NCBI RefSeq assembly: GCF_009882985.1
Contig: NZ_WTUZ01000039.1
Span: 434,001 to 498,000, forward strand
DNA length: 64,000 nucleotides
Direction: 5' to 3'
Origin: Paenibacillus silvestris
GTDB lineage: Bacteria; Bacillota; Bacilli; Paenibacillales; NBRC-103111
Below, one piece after another: positions 16,509-25,705 of the stretch; position 1 is the first letter of the stretch; every line of letters starts with the position of its first letter. Position numbers and translations under genes: made by a program. Below the pieces are notes generated by a model. The model had not been told where the DNA came from. It saw nothing but the letters and a program-made list of their open reading frames with translations, and did no database searches.

Positions 16509-17702
16509 TTAACGGGATTTGCGTTCCGTCAAGAAGTACAAGAAAGCGATGAAAGGCAATGCCACCCCGATCGATGCACTCGATACCCATCCTCCATGCG
16601 CATAAGCTAATCCCCCTAGAAAGGAACCGACCGCTCCGCCGATGAAGAAAATAGCCATGAATAAACCATTAAGTCTGCCTCTTGCTTCACTGCCAAGTGA
16701 AAAAATAATTCTTTGACTGGTCACCAAGTTTCCGGAAACTGCCATGTCCAGCGTAACTGCGACGACAAAAAGCAGTACTAGCGTAAAGAGTGAATGGTTA
16801 TGAAACACGGCAATGAGCAGAAAGGAGACGACTGCAGTCACGATGGCGCCAAAGGTTATTGCCCTTGTGAGACCTCTGTCCGCCAATCTTCCGCCAATAG
16901 GAGCCGCGATAGCTCCGGCCACACCAACCAGGGCGAATAGAGCGATGCCTTGTTGGGACATACCATATTCATCCGCCAAATGGAGAGGCACGGTCGTCCA
17001 AAAGAGGCTGAACGAACCGAACAAACAGGCTTGATAAAAGGCACGTCGTCGCAGTATTGGATTCTTTTTGAACAGTTCCATCAAGGAGGCTACAAGCTGT
17101 ATATACGTTAAGGTGCTTTCAGGATTCCTTTTGGGCAGTACTTTTGCCAGCCACAGAGCTAAAAGAGCCATGCCAACGGCTGATAGCACAAATATTGTGC
17201 GCCATCCCCAAATGCCAGCGACTAAGCTGGAAATCGGTCTGGCCAGCATGATGCCAAGTAAAAGGCCGCTCATGACGTTTCCGACGACTCGGCCGCGTTG
17301 CTTCTCGCTGGATAAAGCTGCGGCAAGGGGGACTAGAATTTGTGCGACCACTGAGCCAGATCCGATCAGCAGGGCTGCTGTTAGAAACAGTGTAGATTCC
17401 GTGGAAACAGCGGCCAGAATCAAGGCTAGGACCACGGTGGCCAGAGATGTCACGATCAGCCGGCGATTCTCTATCTTATCGCTTAGCGGAACGATGAATA
17501 GCAAGCCGACCACATAGCCGATTTGCGTTAACGTTACGATTAGCCCAGCTGCTCCTGAAGGCAGTCCAAGCGCTGTGCTAATGGGACCCACAAGGGTTTG
17601 AGAATAGTAAAGGTTGGCTACAATAAGGCCGCATGCCACAGCCAAGACAACCATCATTGTTGTTGAGATCTCGTTTTGTGCTTTCGAAATGGACTTGCTC
17701 AT
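16509..17702 (-). CDS. MFS efflux transporter (DHA1-type, 12 helices)
   Basis: 397 aa, strongly hydrophobic with about twelve helices. The N-terminal segment AVACGLIVANLYYSQTLVGP and the loop PLSDKIENRRLI (motif A-like) place it in the drug:H+ antiporter family of MFS. A longer central loop (LPKRNPESTLTY) separates the two halves. It is divergent from a TetR regulator 162 bp away, the classical arrangement of a repressor-controlled efflux pump. A 27-bp inverted repeat lies 37 bp upstream of its start. Export of a small toxic compound is likely; the substrate is not evident. Confidence 0.85.
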   Translation of the reverse strand: MSKSISKAQNEISTTMMVVLAVACGLIVANLYYSQTLVGPISTALGLPSGAAGLIVTLTQIGYVVGLLFIVPLSDKIENRRLIVTSLATVVLALILAAVSTESTLFLTAALLIGSGSVVAQILVPLAAALSSEKQRGRVVGNVMSGLLLGIMLARPISSLVAGIWGWRTIFVLSAVGMALLALWLAKVLPKRNPESTLTYIQLVASLMELFKKNPILRRRAFYQACLFGSFSLFWTTVPLHLADEYGMSQQGIALFALVGVAGAIAAPIGGRLADRGLTRAITFGAIVTAVVSFLLIAVFHNHSLFTLVLLFVVAVTLDMAVSGNLVTSQRIIFSLGSEARGRLNGLFMAIFFIGGAVGSFLGGLAYAHGGWVSSASIGVALPFIAFLYFLTERKSR

Positions 17703-17738
17703 AGGAAATGTTCCCCTTCTACATAAAATAAATTCCGC

Positions 17739-17765
17739 ATTAAGTGAACGTTTCGTCTACTTAAT
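17739..17765. promoter_or_regulatory. 27-bp inverted repeat, candidate TetR operator
   Basis: Arms ATTAAGTGAACG (17739-17750) and CGTCTACTTAAT (17754-17765) flank a TTT centre and match at 10 of 12 positions. It lies in the divergent MFS/TetR gap, where a local repressor would act. A second GAACGT word occurs at about 17783. Confidence 0.6.
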
Positions 17766-17864
17766 AGATATCACTATATACTGAACGTGGCGTTTTGTAA
17801 ATACACGAAAATTCAGATATACTGATGGCAAAGGATAGAAAAAGGATAGAGAGGGGTCGAATGA

Positions 17865-18470
17865 ATGGGTCAAAAAGGACGCCCGAGAGATGTAAAGCTT
17901 CAACATGTGATATTAACGGTAGCTTATGAGCTGCTATTGGAAGGTGGTTTTGAAGACGTAACCATCGATAAGATTGCTGAAAAAGCAGGTGTGAGCAAAG
18001 CGACCATCTATAAATGGTGGCCCAATAAAGCTGCTGTTGTAGCGGAAGGTTTCTTTGAAGCTGCGGCAAGTCGGCTGCCAGTCCCGGATACAGGCTCAGT
18101 CCTGAAGGATATTATGATACATGCCGTCAATCTTTCTTTGTTTATGGAAAGCAAAGAAGGAAGAGTGATCTCTGAGTTGATTGGACAGGGGCAGATGGAT
18201 GCTGCATTAATTCAAGTTTTTCGAGAATACTATGTGAAGCCGCGCCGCGCGGAATCCGGGATGATCCTGAGAAGAGGGATTGATCGCGGAGAGTTAGGTA
18301 AAGAACTGGAGATAGAGTCCAGTATCGATCTGATATACGGACCGTTGTTTTACCGTTTGCTGGTTTCCGGAGAGAAATTGACCGAGGATAGGGTTAAGCT
18401 TATGGTCTACACGGTTTTCAATGGCATACTCTCCACGGGTAAGGCGAAGATAAATGCATTAGATCTATAG
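17865..18470 (+). CDS. TetR/AcrR-family transcriptional regulator
   Basis: 201 aa. The N-terminal helix-turn-helix reads VTIDKIAEKAGVSKATIYKW (about residues 33-52), preceded by AYELLLEGGFEDV, a standard TetR DNA-binding domain. The remainder is a helical ligand/dimer domain. The start at ATG 17865 has GAGGGG 8 nt upstream; an out-of-frame ATG lies at 17861. It is divergent from an MFS exporter and probably represses it and itself through the inverted repeat at 17739-17765. The ligand is unknown. A family A repeat follows its stop within about 45 bp. Confidence 0.9.
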   Translation: MGQKGRPRDVKLQHVILTVAYELLLEGGFEDVTIDKIAEKAGVSKATIYKWWPNKAAVVAEGFFEAAASRLPVPDTGSVLKDIMIHAVNLSLFMESKEGRVISELIGQGQMDAALIQVFREYYVKPRRAESGMILRRGIDRGELGKELEIESSIDLIYGPLFYRLLVSGEKLTEDRVKLMVYTVFNGILSTGKAKINALDL

Positions 18471-18512
18471 AGGATCAGGAGCCAGCCGTGGCTGTGGTGT
18501 GGAAGTGCTCCG

Positions 18513-18755
18513 ACATGGCTTAGGGGAACTATAAGTCGCTATTCCCTTTGTAAAAGCATGATGTCCACGAGTAAGGGGAACAGGGTTCCCTTATTTCGCC
18601 GATTCCACATGAAAAACGTGGTATGGAAGGTGAATAAGACCCTGTAGTTCCGCTTAGGAAGGGAAATAGCTTGTTTTCCTCTGAATAGAGGACCACAGTT
18701 CCCTCGACAAAGCCATAATGCCTCACAACAAAGCCTAGGCGATATTCGTGTTAGG
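18513..18755. repeat. Family A multi-hairpin repeat, copy A1
   Basis: An outer pair GGGGAACTATAAGTCGCTAT / AATAGAGGACCACAGTTCCC encloses an inner pair AAGGGGAACAGGGTTCCCTT / AGACCCTGTAGTTCCGCTT. CATGGCTT and AAGCCATAATG extend the outer stem. A third hairpin, CCTAGGCGATATTCGTGTTA (18734 on), follows. The same three-part plan recurs at 39219, 49734, 52035 and 61578. No ORF with a ribosome site is present inside. Confidence 0.8.
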
Positions 18756-18943
18756 TTTTCGGTGGTCTGCTATTGTCCAGCGAGTGCGCTATTCGGTAAT
18801 CAGAGGGGTTGGCCAATAGAGGGAAATAGTAGAATATATAGCAGCTAGCATCAAGCTTGACGGGGATTTATCCGTCAGGCGTTTTTGTTTTTTTTAACCA
18901 TAGCAAGGCATTCTTAATTAATTGACTATTGGTAAAATAAGTA

Positions 18944-18973
18944 GTGACAAACTTATGAATATTCTGGTAATAT
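18944..18973 (+). promoter_or_regulatory. Possible sigma-A promoter of the peptide importer operon
   Basis: GTGACA (18944-18949) and TAATAT (18968-18973) have an 18-nt spacer, about 100 bp before the first gene. The region 18756-19074 is otherwise AT-rich, with a stem-like TTGACGGG...CCGTCAGG followed by T-rich sequence near 18856-18895 that could end transcription from upstream. Confidence 0.4.
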
Positions 18974-19074
18974 TTCCTTGTGGAATTATTTATAACACAA
19001 TTATGTAATGATATCTAACATCAAACCGACCACTAACTGACATCATGTATTCTGGAAACGAAGGGAGAGCTATT

Positions 19075-20037
19075 TTGTCCGAAGCAATCTTGGAAGTTAA
19101 ATCTCTTAGAACCGTGTTTAAGGATAAAAAAAGCGAGAAGACGATTGTAGATGGTATCGATTTCGAAATTGGCCCCAACGAAGTGGTTGCATTGGTTGGT
19201 GAATCAGGCTGCGGCAAAAGCATGACGTCGCTGTCCATTATGCAGTTGCTGCCTCGTATGGGCGTGATTGCAGAAGGGGAAGTTCGATTCCGAGGGCACA
19301 ACCTGGTAGGTATGAAGAAGCGGGAGATGACGCGAATTCGTGGTCGGAAGATCGCGATGATATTCCAGGAACCGATGACATCCTTGAACCCCGTGCTGAC
19401 CATTGGTTTGCAGGTAACAGAGGCGATAACTCGCCATTTGGGAGTGTCCCACAAAGAAGCGGCTGAGATCGCCGATGACTGGCTGCGCCGAGTCGGATTT
19501 CCTGAGCCAGCGCGAATTCGTAAGGAATATCCGCATCGGTTGTCAGGAGGGATGCGCCAACGTGTCATGCTTGCCATGGCTATGGCTTGCAAGCCTGAAT
19601 TACTGATTGCGGATGAACCGACGACTGCGCTCGATGTGACGATTCAAGCTCAGGTTCTTGATCTGATCCGGGGATTAATCAAGGAAACCGACATGTCTGT
19701 CCTTTTTATTACTCACGATCTAGGTGTAGTAGCTGAAATGGCGAATCGCGTGATTGTGATGTATGCCGGACAAATTGTGGAAAACACAGATGTCATAACG
19801 TTGTTTACCAATCCGCAACATCCGTATACGAAAGGGTTGCTTGGATCTACTCCGCGTATGAATGGAACCATGGATAGGTTGAATCCGATCCCGGGCACAG
19901 TGCCATCGGCAGGTTCCTTCCCCTTTGGATGCAGATTCGCAGACCGCTGCCTGGTGGCGCAGGCGGGGTGCCGTTCACAGATGCCTGAGCTGCGCAGTGT
20001 AGGCAAGGATCATCAGGTTCGTTGCCTGTTGGTATAG
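19075..20037 (+). CDS. Oligopeptide/dipeptide ABC transporter ATP-binding protein (OppD/DppD family)
   Basis: 320 aa ATPase. Walker A GESGCGKS (about residues 42-49), Q-loop [10 protein letters not shown], signature LSGGMRQRV, Walker [13 protein letters not shown] and the H-loop THDLG are complete. The C-terminal oligopeptide-transporter extension with its Cys-rich FeS-like motif is present ([14 protein letters not shown]). I prefer the TTG start at 19075, which follows AAGGGAGAG; an upstream in-frame ATG at 19045 has no ribosome site. It pairs with the OppF-type ATPase that starts 40 bp downstream and drives the permeases at 22775-24626. Confidence 0.92.
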   Translation: MSEAILEVKSLRTVFKDKKSEKTIVDGIDFEIGPNEVVALVGESGCGKSMTSLSIMQLLPRMGVIAEGEVRFRGHNLVGMKKREMTRIRGRKIAMIFQEPMTSLNPVLTIGLQVTEAITRHLGVSHKEAAEIADDWLRRVGFPEPARIRKEYPHRLSGGMRQRVMLAMAMACKPELLIADEPTTALDVTIQAQVLDLIRGLIKETDMSVLFITHDLGVVAEMANRVIVMYAGQIVENTDVITLFTNPQHPYTKGLLGSTPRMNGTMDRLNPIPGTVPSAGSFPFGCRFADRCLVAQAGCRSQMPELRSVGKDHQVRCLLV

Positions 20038-20077
20038 AACGCAATAGGTGTAGAACACATATGGAAGGGGGATCGAA

Positions 20078-21040
20078 ATGGTGAACGCTCCGCTACTCGA
20101 AGTGAAGGATCTCCGGAAGCATTTTACGTTCGGGGGGAGTTTTAGGAAGAGAGGCGTCGTGAAAGCGGTAGATGGCGTCAGCTTGACCGTACATAAAGGA
20201 GAGACACTCGGAATTGTCGGAGAATCGGGCTGTGGGAAGTCGACGGTAGGCAGGCTTATCCTGCGTCTGTTGGATTTAACAAGTGGAGAAATTCATTTTA
20301 ATGGCGCGAATATCGGCGAGTTGAGTGCATCTGAGCTAAGGCCTATTCGCAAAGATATGCAATGTGTTTTTCAAGATCCCTACGCCTCGCTCAACCCGCG
20401 AATGACGGTTGGCAAAGCAATTGCCGAGCCCTTATTTCTGCAAGGCGGTTTGAGTAAGTCGGAGGCGATGAAGCAAGCGGAAGTGCTGCTCGAAACGGTA
20501 GGCTTAAGCGTGCAGTCTGCTAGACTTTACCCGCATGAGTTTTCCGGTGGCCAAAGGCAGCGAATAGCGATTGCACGTGCAATTTCGCTGAATCCCAAGC
20601 TAATCGTGGCTGATGAAGCGGTCTCTGCCTTGGATGTATCCATTCAAGCCCAGATCGTGAATTTGCTGGATGATCTTCAACAGCACTCTGCTATGTCTTA
20701 TGTGTTCATCTCTCATAACCTTAGCGTAGTCCGTCATATCTCGGATCGTGTGGCGGTTATGTATTTGGGTCAGGTGGTAGAGACGGCGAGCAGGGATCAA
20801 TTGTTTAATAATCCTAAGCACCCGTACACACAAGCTCTGTTATCTTCTGTTCCTGAAGCTGATGTGAATAGGAAGAGGGAGAGGATTATTTTAAGAGGAG
20901 AAGTACCGAGTGCAGCTAATCCGCCACAGGGATGTACGTTCCATACCAGGTGTCCGCATGCCGTGGATCGATGCAAGATCGATAAGCCAATTGTTAAGGA
21001 AGTTGAGCCGGGGCATTATGCTTCCTGCCATTTCATATAA
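20078..21040 (+). CDS. Oligopeptide/dipeptide ABC transporter ATP-binding protein (OppF/DppF family)
   Basis: 320 aa. Walker [11 protein letters not shown]-loop [11 protein letters not shown], signature FSGGQRQRI, Walker [12 protein letters not shown] and H-loop SHNLSVV are all present. The Walker B Glu region reads DEAVSALD, usual for OppF. The C-terminus has the Cys motif ([14 protein letters not shown]) typical of peptide-importer ATPases. The ATG follows GGAAGGGGG. With OppD, the binding protein and two permeases it makes a complete five-gene importer. Context with MurR-type regulator and serine hydrolase suggests cell-wall peptides as cargo, by inference. Confidence 0.93.
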   Translation: MVNAPLLEVKDLRKHFTFGGSFRKRGVVKAVDGVSLTVHKGETLGIVGESGCGKSTVGRLILRLLDLTSGEIHFNGANIGELSASELRPIRKDMQCVFQDPYASLNPRMTVGKAIAEPLFLQGGLSKSEAMKQAEVLLETVGLSVQSARLYPHEFSGGQRQRIAIARAISLNPKLIVADEAVSALDVSIQAQIVNLLDDLQQHSAMSYVFISHNLSVVRHISDRVAVMYLGQVVETASRDQLFNNPKHPYTQALLSSVPEADVNRKRERIILRGEVPSAANPPQGCTFHTRCPHAVDRCKIDKPIVKEVEPGHYASCHFI

Positions 21041-21066
21041 AACCAGAGTGTGAGAGGGGAAATAAC

Positions 21067-22731
21067 ATGTTGAGAAAGTCTTACGGCAAGTTATCGAGTA
21101 TCGCAATTGGAACTGTCATGAGCTCTGTTTTGTTGTTATCTGCCTGTAGTTCCGACAAGCCTGCTGCAAGCGAAAATTCAACGAGTCCCACGACGACGTC
21201 GACACCTGCTGCTGCCAAGGCGGAAAAGATGGATGGCGGAGAGGTGATTACCGCTTATTTAGGTGACCCGCAGGGTTTCATTCGCTTCTGGGCGACAACG
21301 ACGACCTCCTCGGAAGTCATTGATCTTGTCTTCAGCTCTCTTTATGATTTTAATGAGAAACAGGATATTATACCGGATTTGGCAGTAGGCCAGCCAACGT
21401 TCTCCGATGACAAATTAACGATGACGATTAAAATCCGCACCGATGCCAAGTTCTCTGATGGAACACCTGTAAAAGCAGATGATGTCGTGTTCACCTATAA
21501 CATTCCACTTAGTGTTGATTACAAAGGGCCTCGCAAAGGGACTTTTGAAAAAGTGACGAAAGTGGAAAAGGTGGACGAATCCACGGTCAAGTTTACTTTT
21601 AAAGAGCCCCATGCAGGTTTTATCGATATGATGCCTTACAACATCCTCCCGCAGCATCTTCTGAAAGATGTGGCTATCAAAGATATGGACAAATCGGAGT
21701 TCTTCAAGAAGCCAATCGGCTCCGGACCTTATAAGCTTGATGAGTGGAAGCAAGGTCAATACCTGCGCTTTACACGCAATGATACTTACTTCGCCGGTAA
21801 GCCAGCGATTGATAAGATAACGGCCAAGATTGTTCCGGATGCTAATGCGATGATGGCGCAGCTGCAAACGGGAGAAGTTAATGTTATTGGCGTGCCTGCT
21901 GACAACCTGGCGGTTATTGAGCAATATGCGAAAACGTCAGGTAAATTGCAGCTTCTGAAGGGGATTAACGCTTCTTCTTACTCCTATGTGGGATGGAATT
22001 TAACGAATCCTTTGTTCCAGGATAAAAGGGTGCGCCAAGCTCTTACTATGGCTATCGATCGCAAGGCTATTGTAGATAGTGTAGCTGAGGGTCAGGGACA
22101 AGTCGTTCACACGCAGACGCCTCCGTCTTACTGGACCTTCACGGATAATGTACCAAAGTTCAATTATGATGCTGAAAAAGCGAAGAAGTTGTTCGCTGAT
22201 GCCGGTTGGAAGGATTCTGATGGTGATGGCGTTCTGGATAAGGACGGCAAGAAATTCGAGTTTGAAATGCAAAATATTCAAGGGAATAAAATTCGTGAAA
22301 AAGCGATGACAGTCATCCAACAGCAGCTTAAGAAAGTAGGTATCATTGTCAATACTCGGATTGTAGAGGCGTCCGCATTCACGAAGAACTTCCAAAGTAA
22401 AAATTTCGAATCGATTTACTACGCTTGGAGCATCTCGGGTGACCCGAATCCGCAAGGGATATGGCACTCTTCGGAAATTGAAAGCGGCTTGAATACCGTT
22501 TCTTATAAGAACGGGGAAGTCGATAAGTTGATTGAAGAAGATTTGAGAACGTTTGATAAAAATAAGCGGAAAGAGCTGCTTGCCAAAGTTGATGCTCTTA
22601 TCGCGGAAGATCAGCCTTATACGTTCCTGTACTCACCTACAGTTATTATGGCTTATCCAGCGAATCTGACAGGTTTCAACCCGGCGCGGGATGGTCTGAA
22701 GGAAATTGAAAAGTGGTATTTCACCAAATAA
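21067..22731 (+). CDS. Peptide ABC transporter substrate-binding lipoprotein (family 5)
   Basis: 554 aa. A lipoprotein signal peptide ends in the lipobox LLSACSS (Cys near residue 27), followed by a Ser/Thr/Ala linker. The mature protein is of the OppA/DppA class: KIRTDAKFSDGTPVKADDVV, PIGSGPYKLDEWKQGQYL and VRQALTMAIDRKAIVD are family hallmarks. About residues 385-400 carry a D.DGDGVLDKDGKKFEF segment, found in many family 5 members. It captures peptides, or peptide-bearing muropeptides, outside the membrane and hands them to the permeases downstream. AGAGGGGAAATAAC precedes the ATG. Confidence 0.92.
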   Translation: MLRKSYGKLSSIAIGTVMSSVLLLSACSSDKPAASENSTSPTTTSTPAAAKAEKMDGGEVITAYLGDPQGFIRFWATTTTSSEVIDLVFSSLYDFNEKQDIIPDLAVGQPTFSDDKLTMTIKIRTDAKFSDGTPVKADDVVFTYNIPLSVDYKGPRKGTFEKVTKVEKVDESTVKFTFKEPHAGFIDMMPYNILPQHLLKDVAIKDMDKSEFFKKPIGSGPYKLDEWKQGQYLRFTRNDTYFAGKPAIDKITAKIVPDANAMMAQLQTGEVNVIGVPADNLAVIEQYAKTSGKLQLLKGINASSYSYVGWNLTNPLFQDKRVRQALTMAIDRKAIVDSVAEGQGQVVHTQTPPSYWTFTDNVPKFNYDAEKAKKLFADAGWKDSDGDGVLDKDGKKFEFEMQNIQGNKIREKAMTVIQQQLKKVGIIVNTRIVEASAFTKNFQSKNFESIYYAWSISGDPNPQGIWHSSEIESGLNTVSYKNGEVDKLIEEDLRTFDKNKRKELLAKVDALIAEDQPYTFLYSPTVIMAYPANLTGFNPARDGLKEIEKWYFTK

Positions 22732-22774
22732 AAACTCTGGAATCGAGTTCGTATCTTTGATAAGAAAGAAGTGA

Positions 22775-23749
22775 ATGTCGTTGGCTCTCTACGCACTTAA
22801 GCGTTTGTTGAACGCTATTCCTATTCTATTCGGCATCACTGTCGTTATCTTCATCATCATCCATATGGCGCCGGGTGGGCCGCTTTCCGCATTGGCAGAG
22901 GATCCGACCATTAAAGCTGCAGATATAGAAAACATGAAGAAAGCTTATGGCTTGGATCAACCCCTAACCGTCCAATATTGGCAATGGATTAGTGGGATGG
23001 TGCGGGGGGACTTCGGTACTTCTTTTCTGAAAAATGAATCGGTGACCCATGTGATCTGGGATCGGCTGCCGAATACGCTGCTTCTGACGGTGACTAGCTT
23101 CATCCTGTCGATGTTGATTGCTTTCCCGATCGGTATCCTTTGTGCGCTTCGGCCTAATTCTAAGCTGGATCAATTCGTATCTGGGCTGACGTTCACGGGT
23201 ATGTCGATTCCGAGCTTCTTTCTCGCTATTTTGCTCATGATGTTATTTGCTGTGAAACTGGGGTGGTTGCCTTCGGGTGGTTTGAAGACGATCAATGCTC
23301 CGTTTAGTATGATGGATCGGATCAAACATTTGATTATGCCGATTACGACAATGGCGATCGTGGAGGTTGCGATTTGGACTCGCTACATCCGTTCCAGTAT
23401 GTTGGAAGTTATCAATCAAGATTACATGCGAACGGCGAAGGCCAAAGGGTTGTTCGATAGCAGAGTGTTTACCGTACATGGGCTTCGGAATGCCATGATT
23501 CCGCTAGCTACGTTGTTTGGGCTGAACCTCTCCGGTTTCTTCGGCGGTGCATTGATTATCGAAACTATTTTTTCAATTCCCGGGATGGGTCGCCTGTTTA
23601 CGGAGGCGGCCTTCCAACGGGACTATCCAGTACTGTTTGCCATCACGACAATCGTTTCTTTCCTATATGTACTAGGCAGCTTGGTAGCTGATATGTCGTA
23701 TGCGATCCTGGACCCGCGTGTCGGCTTGAGCAAAAAAGAGGGAGGGTGA
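22775..23749 (+). CDS. Peptide ABC transporter permease (OppB/DppB family)
   Basis: 324 aa, six predicted helices. The N-terminal ALKRLLNAIPILFGITVVIF and the PGGP motif (HMAPGGPLSALAEDP) are typical of DppB/OppB. The EAA-type loop reads DYMRTAKAKGLFDSRVFTVH, and IIETIFSIPGMGRL is the conserved C-terminal motif. It starts at ATG 22775 and ends 4 bp before the partner permease starts, so translation is probably coupled. Confidence 0.93.
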   Translation: MSLALYALKRLLNAIPILFGITVVIFIIIHMAPGGPLSALAEDPTIKAADIENMKKAYGLDQPLTVQYWQWISGMVRGDFGTSFLKNESVTHVIWDRLPNTLLLTVTSFILSMLIAFPIGILCALRPNSKLDQFVSGLTFTGMSIPSFFLAILLMMLFAVKLGWLPSGGLKTINAPFSMMDRIKHLIMPITTMAIVEVAIWTRYIRSSMLEVINQDYMRTAKAKGLFDSRVFTVHGLRNAMIPLATLFGLNLSGFFGGALIIETIFSIPGMGRLFTEAAFQRDYPVLFAITTIVSFLYVLGSLVADMSYAILDPRVGLSKKEGG

Positions 23750-23753
23750 CCAT

Positions 23754-24626
23754 ATGAGTGTAGCGCTTTCCGCGAATAAATCGACAGTTGCCCTGCCGAA
23801 AAACCGTTCATGGGAACGTTTTAAGCGCAATAGGTTAGCTGTAATCGGTTTAATAGTATTGGTTCTATTAATCATTATGGCGGTACTGGCACCGGTCATT
23901 GCCCCGCATGACCCGGCGGAGCAAGATCTGCTGCAACGTCTGAAACCGCCAAGCATGTCCCATTGGTTCGGGACTGATGATCTCGGCCGGGATATGCTGA
24001 GCAGGACGCTGTATGCAGCGCGTGTTTCTCTTTCAGTAGGGATCTTTGCCGTGCTGTTCAACGTTATTATTGGGGTCGTCGTAGGTTCACTTGCGGGATA
24101 CTACGGAGGCAAAGTGGATGCTGCATTGATGCGTTTTGTTGATATTATGAACTCGTTTCCAACGCTATTCATTCTTATTACGGTTGTTACCCTGCTGAAG
24201 CCAAGTTTATTCAACATCATTGTGGTGCTGGTAGCCTTTGGTTGGATGGGGAAGTCCCGCCTCTTGAGGGGGCAGATTCTAACAGTCAAAAATCGTGAAT
24301 ACATAGACGCAGCGAGAACGATAGGCATGTCTGATTTTAGGATTATTGTACATCATGTTCTGCCAAATGCGATTGCGCCGGTCATTGTCTCTGCATCCAT
24401 TCAAATGGGGGCGATGATTCTGACGGAATCAACGCTGAGTTATCTCGGCTTAGGTATTCAACCACCGACAGCAAGCTGGGGGAATATGCTGCAGAGTGCG
24501 CAGACATTAACGATTATGATGAAAGCTCCTTGGGTGCCTATTGTTCCAGGATTTATGATTTTCTTAACGATCATGTGCTTCAATTTTGTTGGTGATGGCT
24601 TGCGCAACGCCTTTGATTCTCGGTAG
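23754..24626 (+). CDS. Peptide ABC transporter permease (OppC/DppC family)
   Basis: 290 aa, six predicted helices with an N-terminal cytoplasmic segment (WERFKRNRLAVIGLIVL). HWFGTDDLGRDMLSRTLYAA is the OppC/DppC signature, and the EAA loop is EYIDAARTIGMSDFRIIVHH. It completes the importer with OppB. AGGGAGGGTGACC upstream of ATG 23754 overlaps the end of the previous gene. A terminator follows 14 bp after the stop, ending the first half of the cluster. Confidence 0.93.
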   Translation: MSVALSANKSTVALPKNRSWERFKRNRLAVIGLIVLVLLIIMAVLAPVIAPHDPAEQDLLQRLKPPSMSHWFGTDDLGRDMLSRTLYAARVSLSVGIFAVLFNVIIGVVVGSLAGYYGGKVDAALMRFVDIMNSFPTLFILITVVTLLKPSLFNIIVVLVAFGWMGKSRLLRGQILTVKNREYIDAARTIGMSDFRIIVHHVLPNAIAPVIVSASIQMGAMILTESTLSYLGLGIQPPTASWGNMLQSAQTLTIMMKAPWVPIVPGFMIFLTIMCFNFVGDGLRNAFDSR

Positions 24627-24639
24627 AGGAATGGTGATG

Positions 24640-24671
24640 AATCCCGATTCGTATCGGGATTTTTTGTTTGT
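24640..24671 (+). terminator. Intrinsic terminator of the peptide importer operon
   Basis: AATCCCGAT (24640-24648) and ATCGGGATT (24653-24661) form a 9-bp stem with a 4-nt loop, followed by a T run. It ends the operon that starts near 19075. Confidence 0.8.
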
Positions 24672-24688
24672 ATAGTGGGGGAAATGCA

Positions 24689-24702
24689 AGAAAGCGTTTT
24701 TA
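24689..24702. promoter_or_regulatory. Candidate CcpA (cre) site
   Basis: AGAAAGCGTTTTTA matches 12 of 14 positions of the palindromic cre model TGAAAGCGTTTTCA. It lies about 50 bp upstream of the predicted promoter of the RpiR gene. This suggests catabolite control of the regulator/hydrolase/sugar importer operon. Confidence 0.4.
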
Positions 24703-24750
24703 CAAGTGATAGGTTACATAACACCGAAGAAATAAAGTTTCAATAAAGTA

Positions 24751-24780
24751 TTTACAAAATGAAATAAAACTCAGTATAAT
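24751..24780 (+). promoter_or_regulatory. Predicted sigma-A promoter of the RpiR/serine hydrolase/ABC operon
   Basis: TTTACA (24751-24756) and TATAAT (24775-24780) have an 18-nt spacer. Two GAAATAAA words (24729 and 24761) flank and overlap it and could be sites for the RpiR protein encoded just downstream. Confidence 0.6.
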
Positions 24781-24847
24781 GATAATTAGAAGTTAGCTTT
24801 ATTGACATTGAAATCAATTATTGAAAAAACCATTGAGGATGTTGCCG

Positions 24848-25705
24848 ATGTTAAAAGGTGGATTAGTGAGCATAGAAGCTGCTATGGCAAGCTTGACGCC
24901 AAGTGAGCGCAAAGTTGCACAATATATTTTGGAACATCCGCAAGAGGTCGTTAGTCTTTCAGTACAGAAGCTGGCGGAGTTTGCCAGTGTAAGTGAAGCG
25001 ACGATCATACGGCTTTCGCGTTCGCTTCACTTCAAAGGGTTTCAGGAACTTAAGATGCGAGTCGCCGGGGATTTATCTCAGACATCATTACCGACTGAAG
25101 CGTATCAGGAAATTCATGCGAACAGTTCGGTGGGCGAGCTCATTAAATCAGTCACAACTAACAATATCGTTTCGATTCAAGATACACTGACCGTTCTTTC
25201 GCCGGAAAGTGTAGAGAAAGCCATTCAAACGCTAAGTGCAGCGAGGAAAATTGGTGTTTTCGGCGTTGGAGCCTCGGGGGTAATTGCAGAGGATTTCAAG
25301 CAAAAGCTATCGCGGATTAACCGTTGGTGCGAGATTGGGACAGGCTTCGATGCGCAAGCTACCATTGCTGCTAACCTGCTTCCTGGCGATGTCGTTTTCG
25401 GCATTTCCTACACAGGTCAAACGGAAGATATGATTCGTTCCCTCGCTGTAGCGAAGAAAAATGGCGCGGTGGTTATTACACTAACTAGGTTCGGAGCTAA
25501 TCCGGTAGCAGAACTGGCTGATATTCAATTGTTTATTAGTACGTTGGAGAAGAGTATTCGCAGCGGGGCGATGGCATCAAGGATTGCCCAACTGAATGTT
25601 ATAGATATTTTGTATGTAGGGATCGCTGGGTGTCATTACGAGGAAAGTGTGAAATCACTGGATATGACTCGACAAGCAGTTAGTGTGGGTAAACGCATTG
25701 GATAA
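24848..25705 (+). CDS. MurR/RpiR-family transcriptional regulator (HTH + SIS)
   Basis: About 285 aa. The N-terminal RpiR helix-turn-helix includes LTPSERKVAQYILEHP and FASVSEATIIRLSRSLHFKG. The C-terminal SIS domain (about residues 120-255) binds a phosphosugar: VFGVGASGVIAEDF, GDVVFGISYTGQTEDMI and VVITLTRF. I place the start at ATG 24848, 9 nt after a GAGG; longer versions from ATG 24839 or TTG 24821 are in frame but less well supported. It is the first gene of an operon with a serine hydrolase and a sugar importer. By analogy to the B. subtilis muropeptide region (MurR with a beta-lactamase-like amidase), it may sense MurNAc-6-phosphate. This analogy is inferred from gene neighbourhood. 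Confidence 0.88.
   Translation: MLKGGLVSIEAAMASLTPSERKVAQYILEHPQEVVSLSVQKLAEFASVSEATIIRLSRSLHFKGFQELKMRVAGDLSQTSLPTEAYQEIHANSSVGELIKSVTTNNIVSIQDTLTVLSPESVEKAIQTLSAARKIGVFGVGASGVIAEDFKQKLSRINRWCEIGTGFDAQATIAANLLPGDVVFGISYTGQTEDMIRSLAVAKKNGAVVITLTRFGANPVAELADIQLFISTLEKSIRSGAMASRIAQLNVIDILYVGIAGCHYEESVKSLDMTRQAVSVGKRIG

Noticed and set aside
16509-18470. Genomic island or mobile element in the efflux region
   Set aside because: No integrase, transposase, tRNA target or flanking direct repeat was seen anywhere in the window.
18529-18726. A 65-codon reading frame on the minus strand inside repeat A1
   Set aside because: It follows the repeat arms, has no ribosome site and is not shared as a frame by the other copies.
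18990-19592. A 200-codon frame antisense to the OppD-type gene
   Set aside because: Same reason: shadow of a clear ATPase gene, no ribosome site and biased composition.
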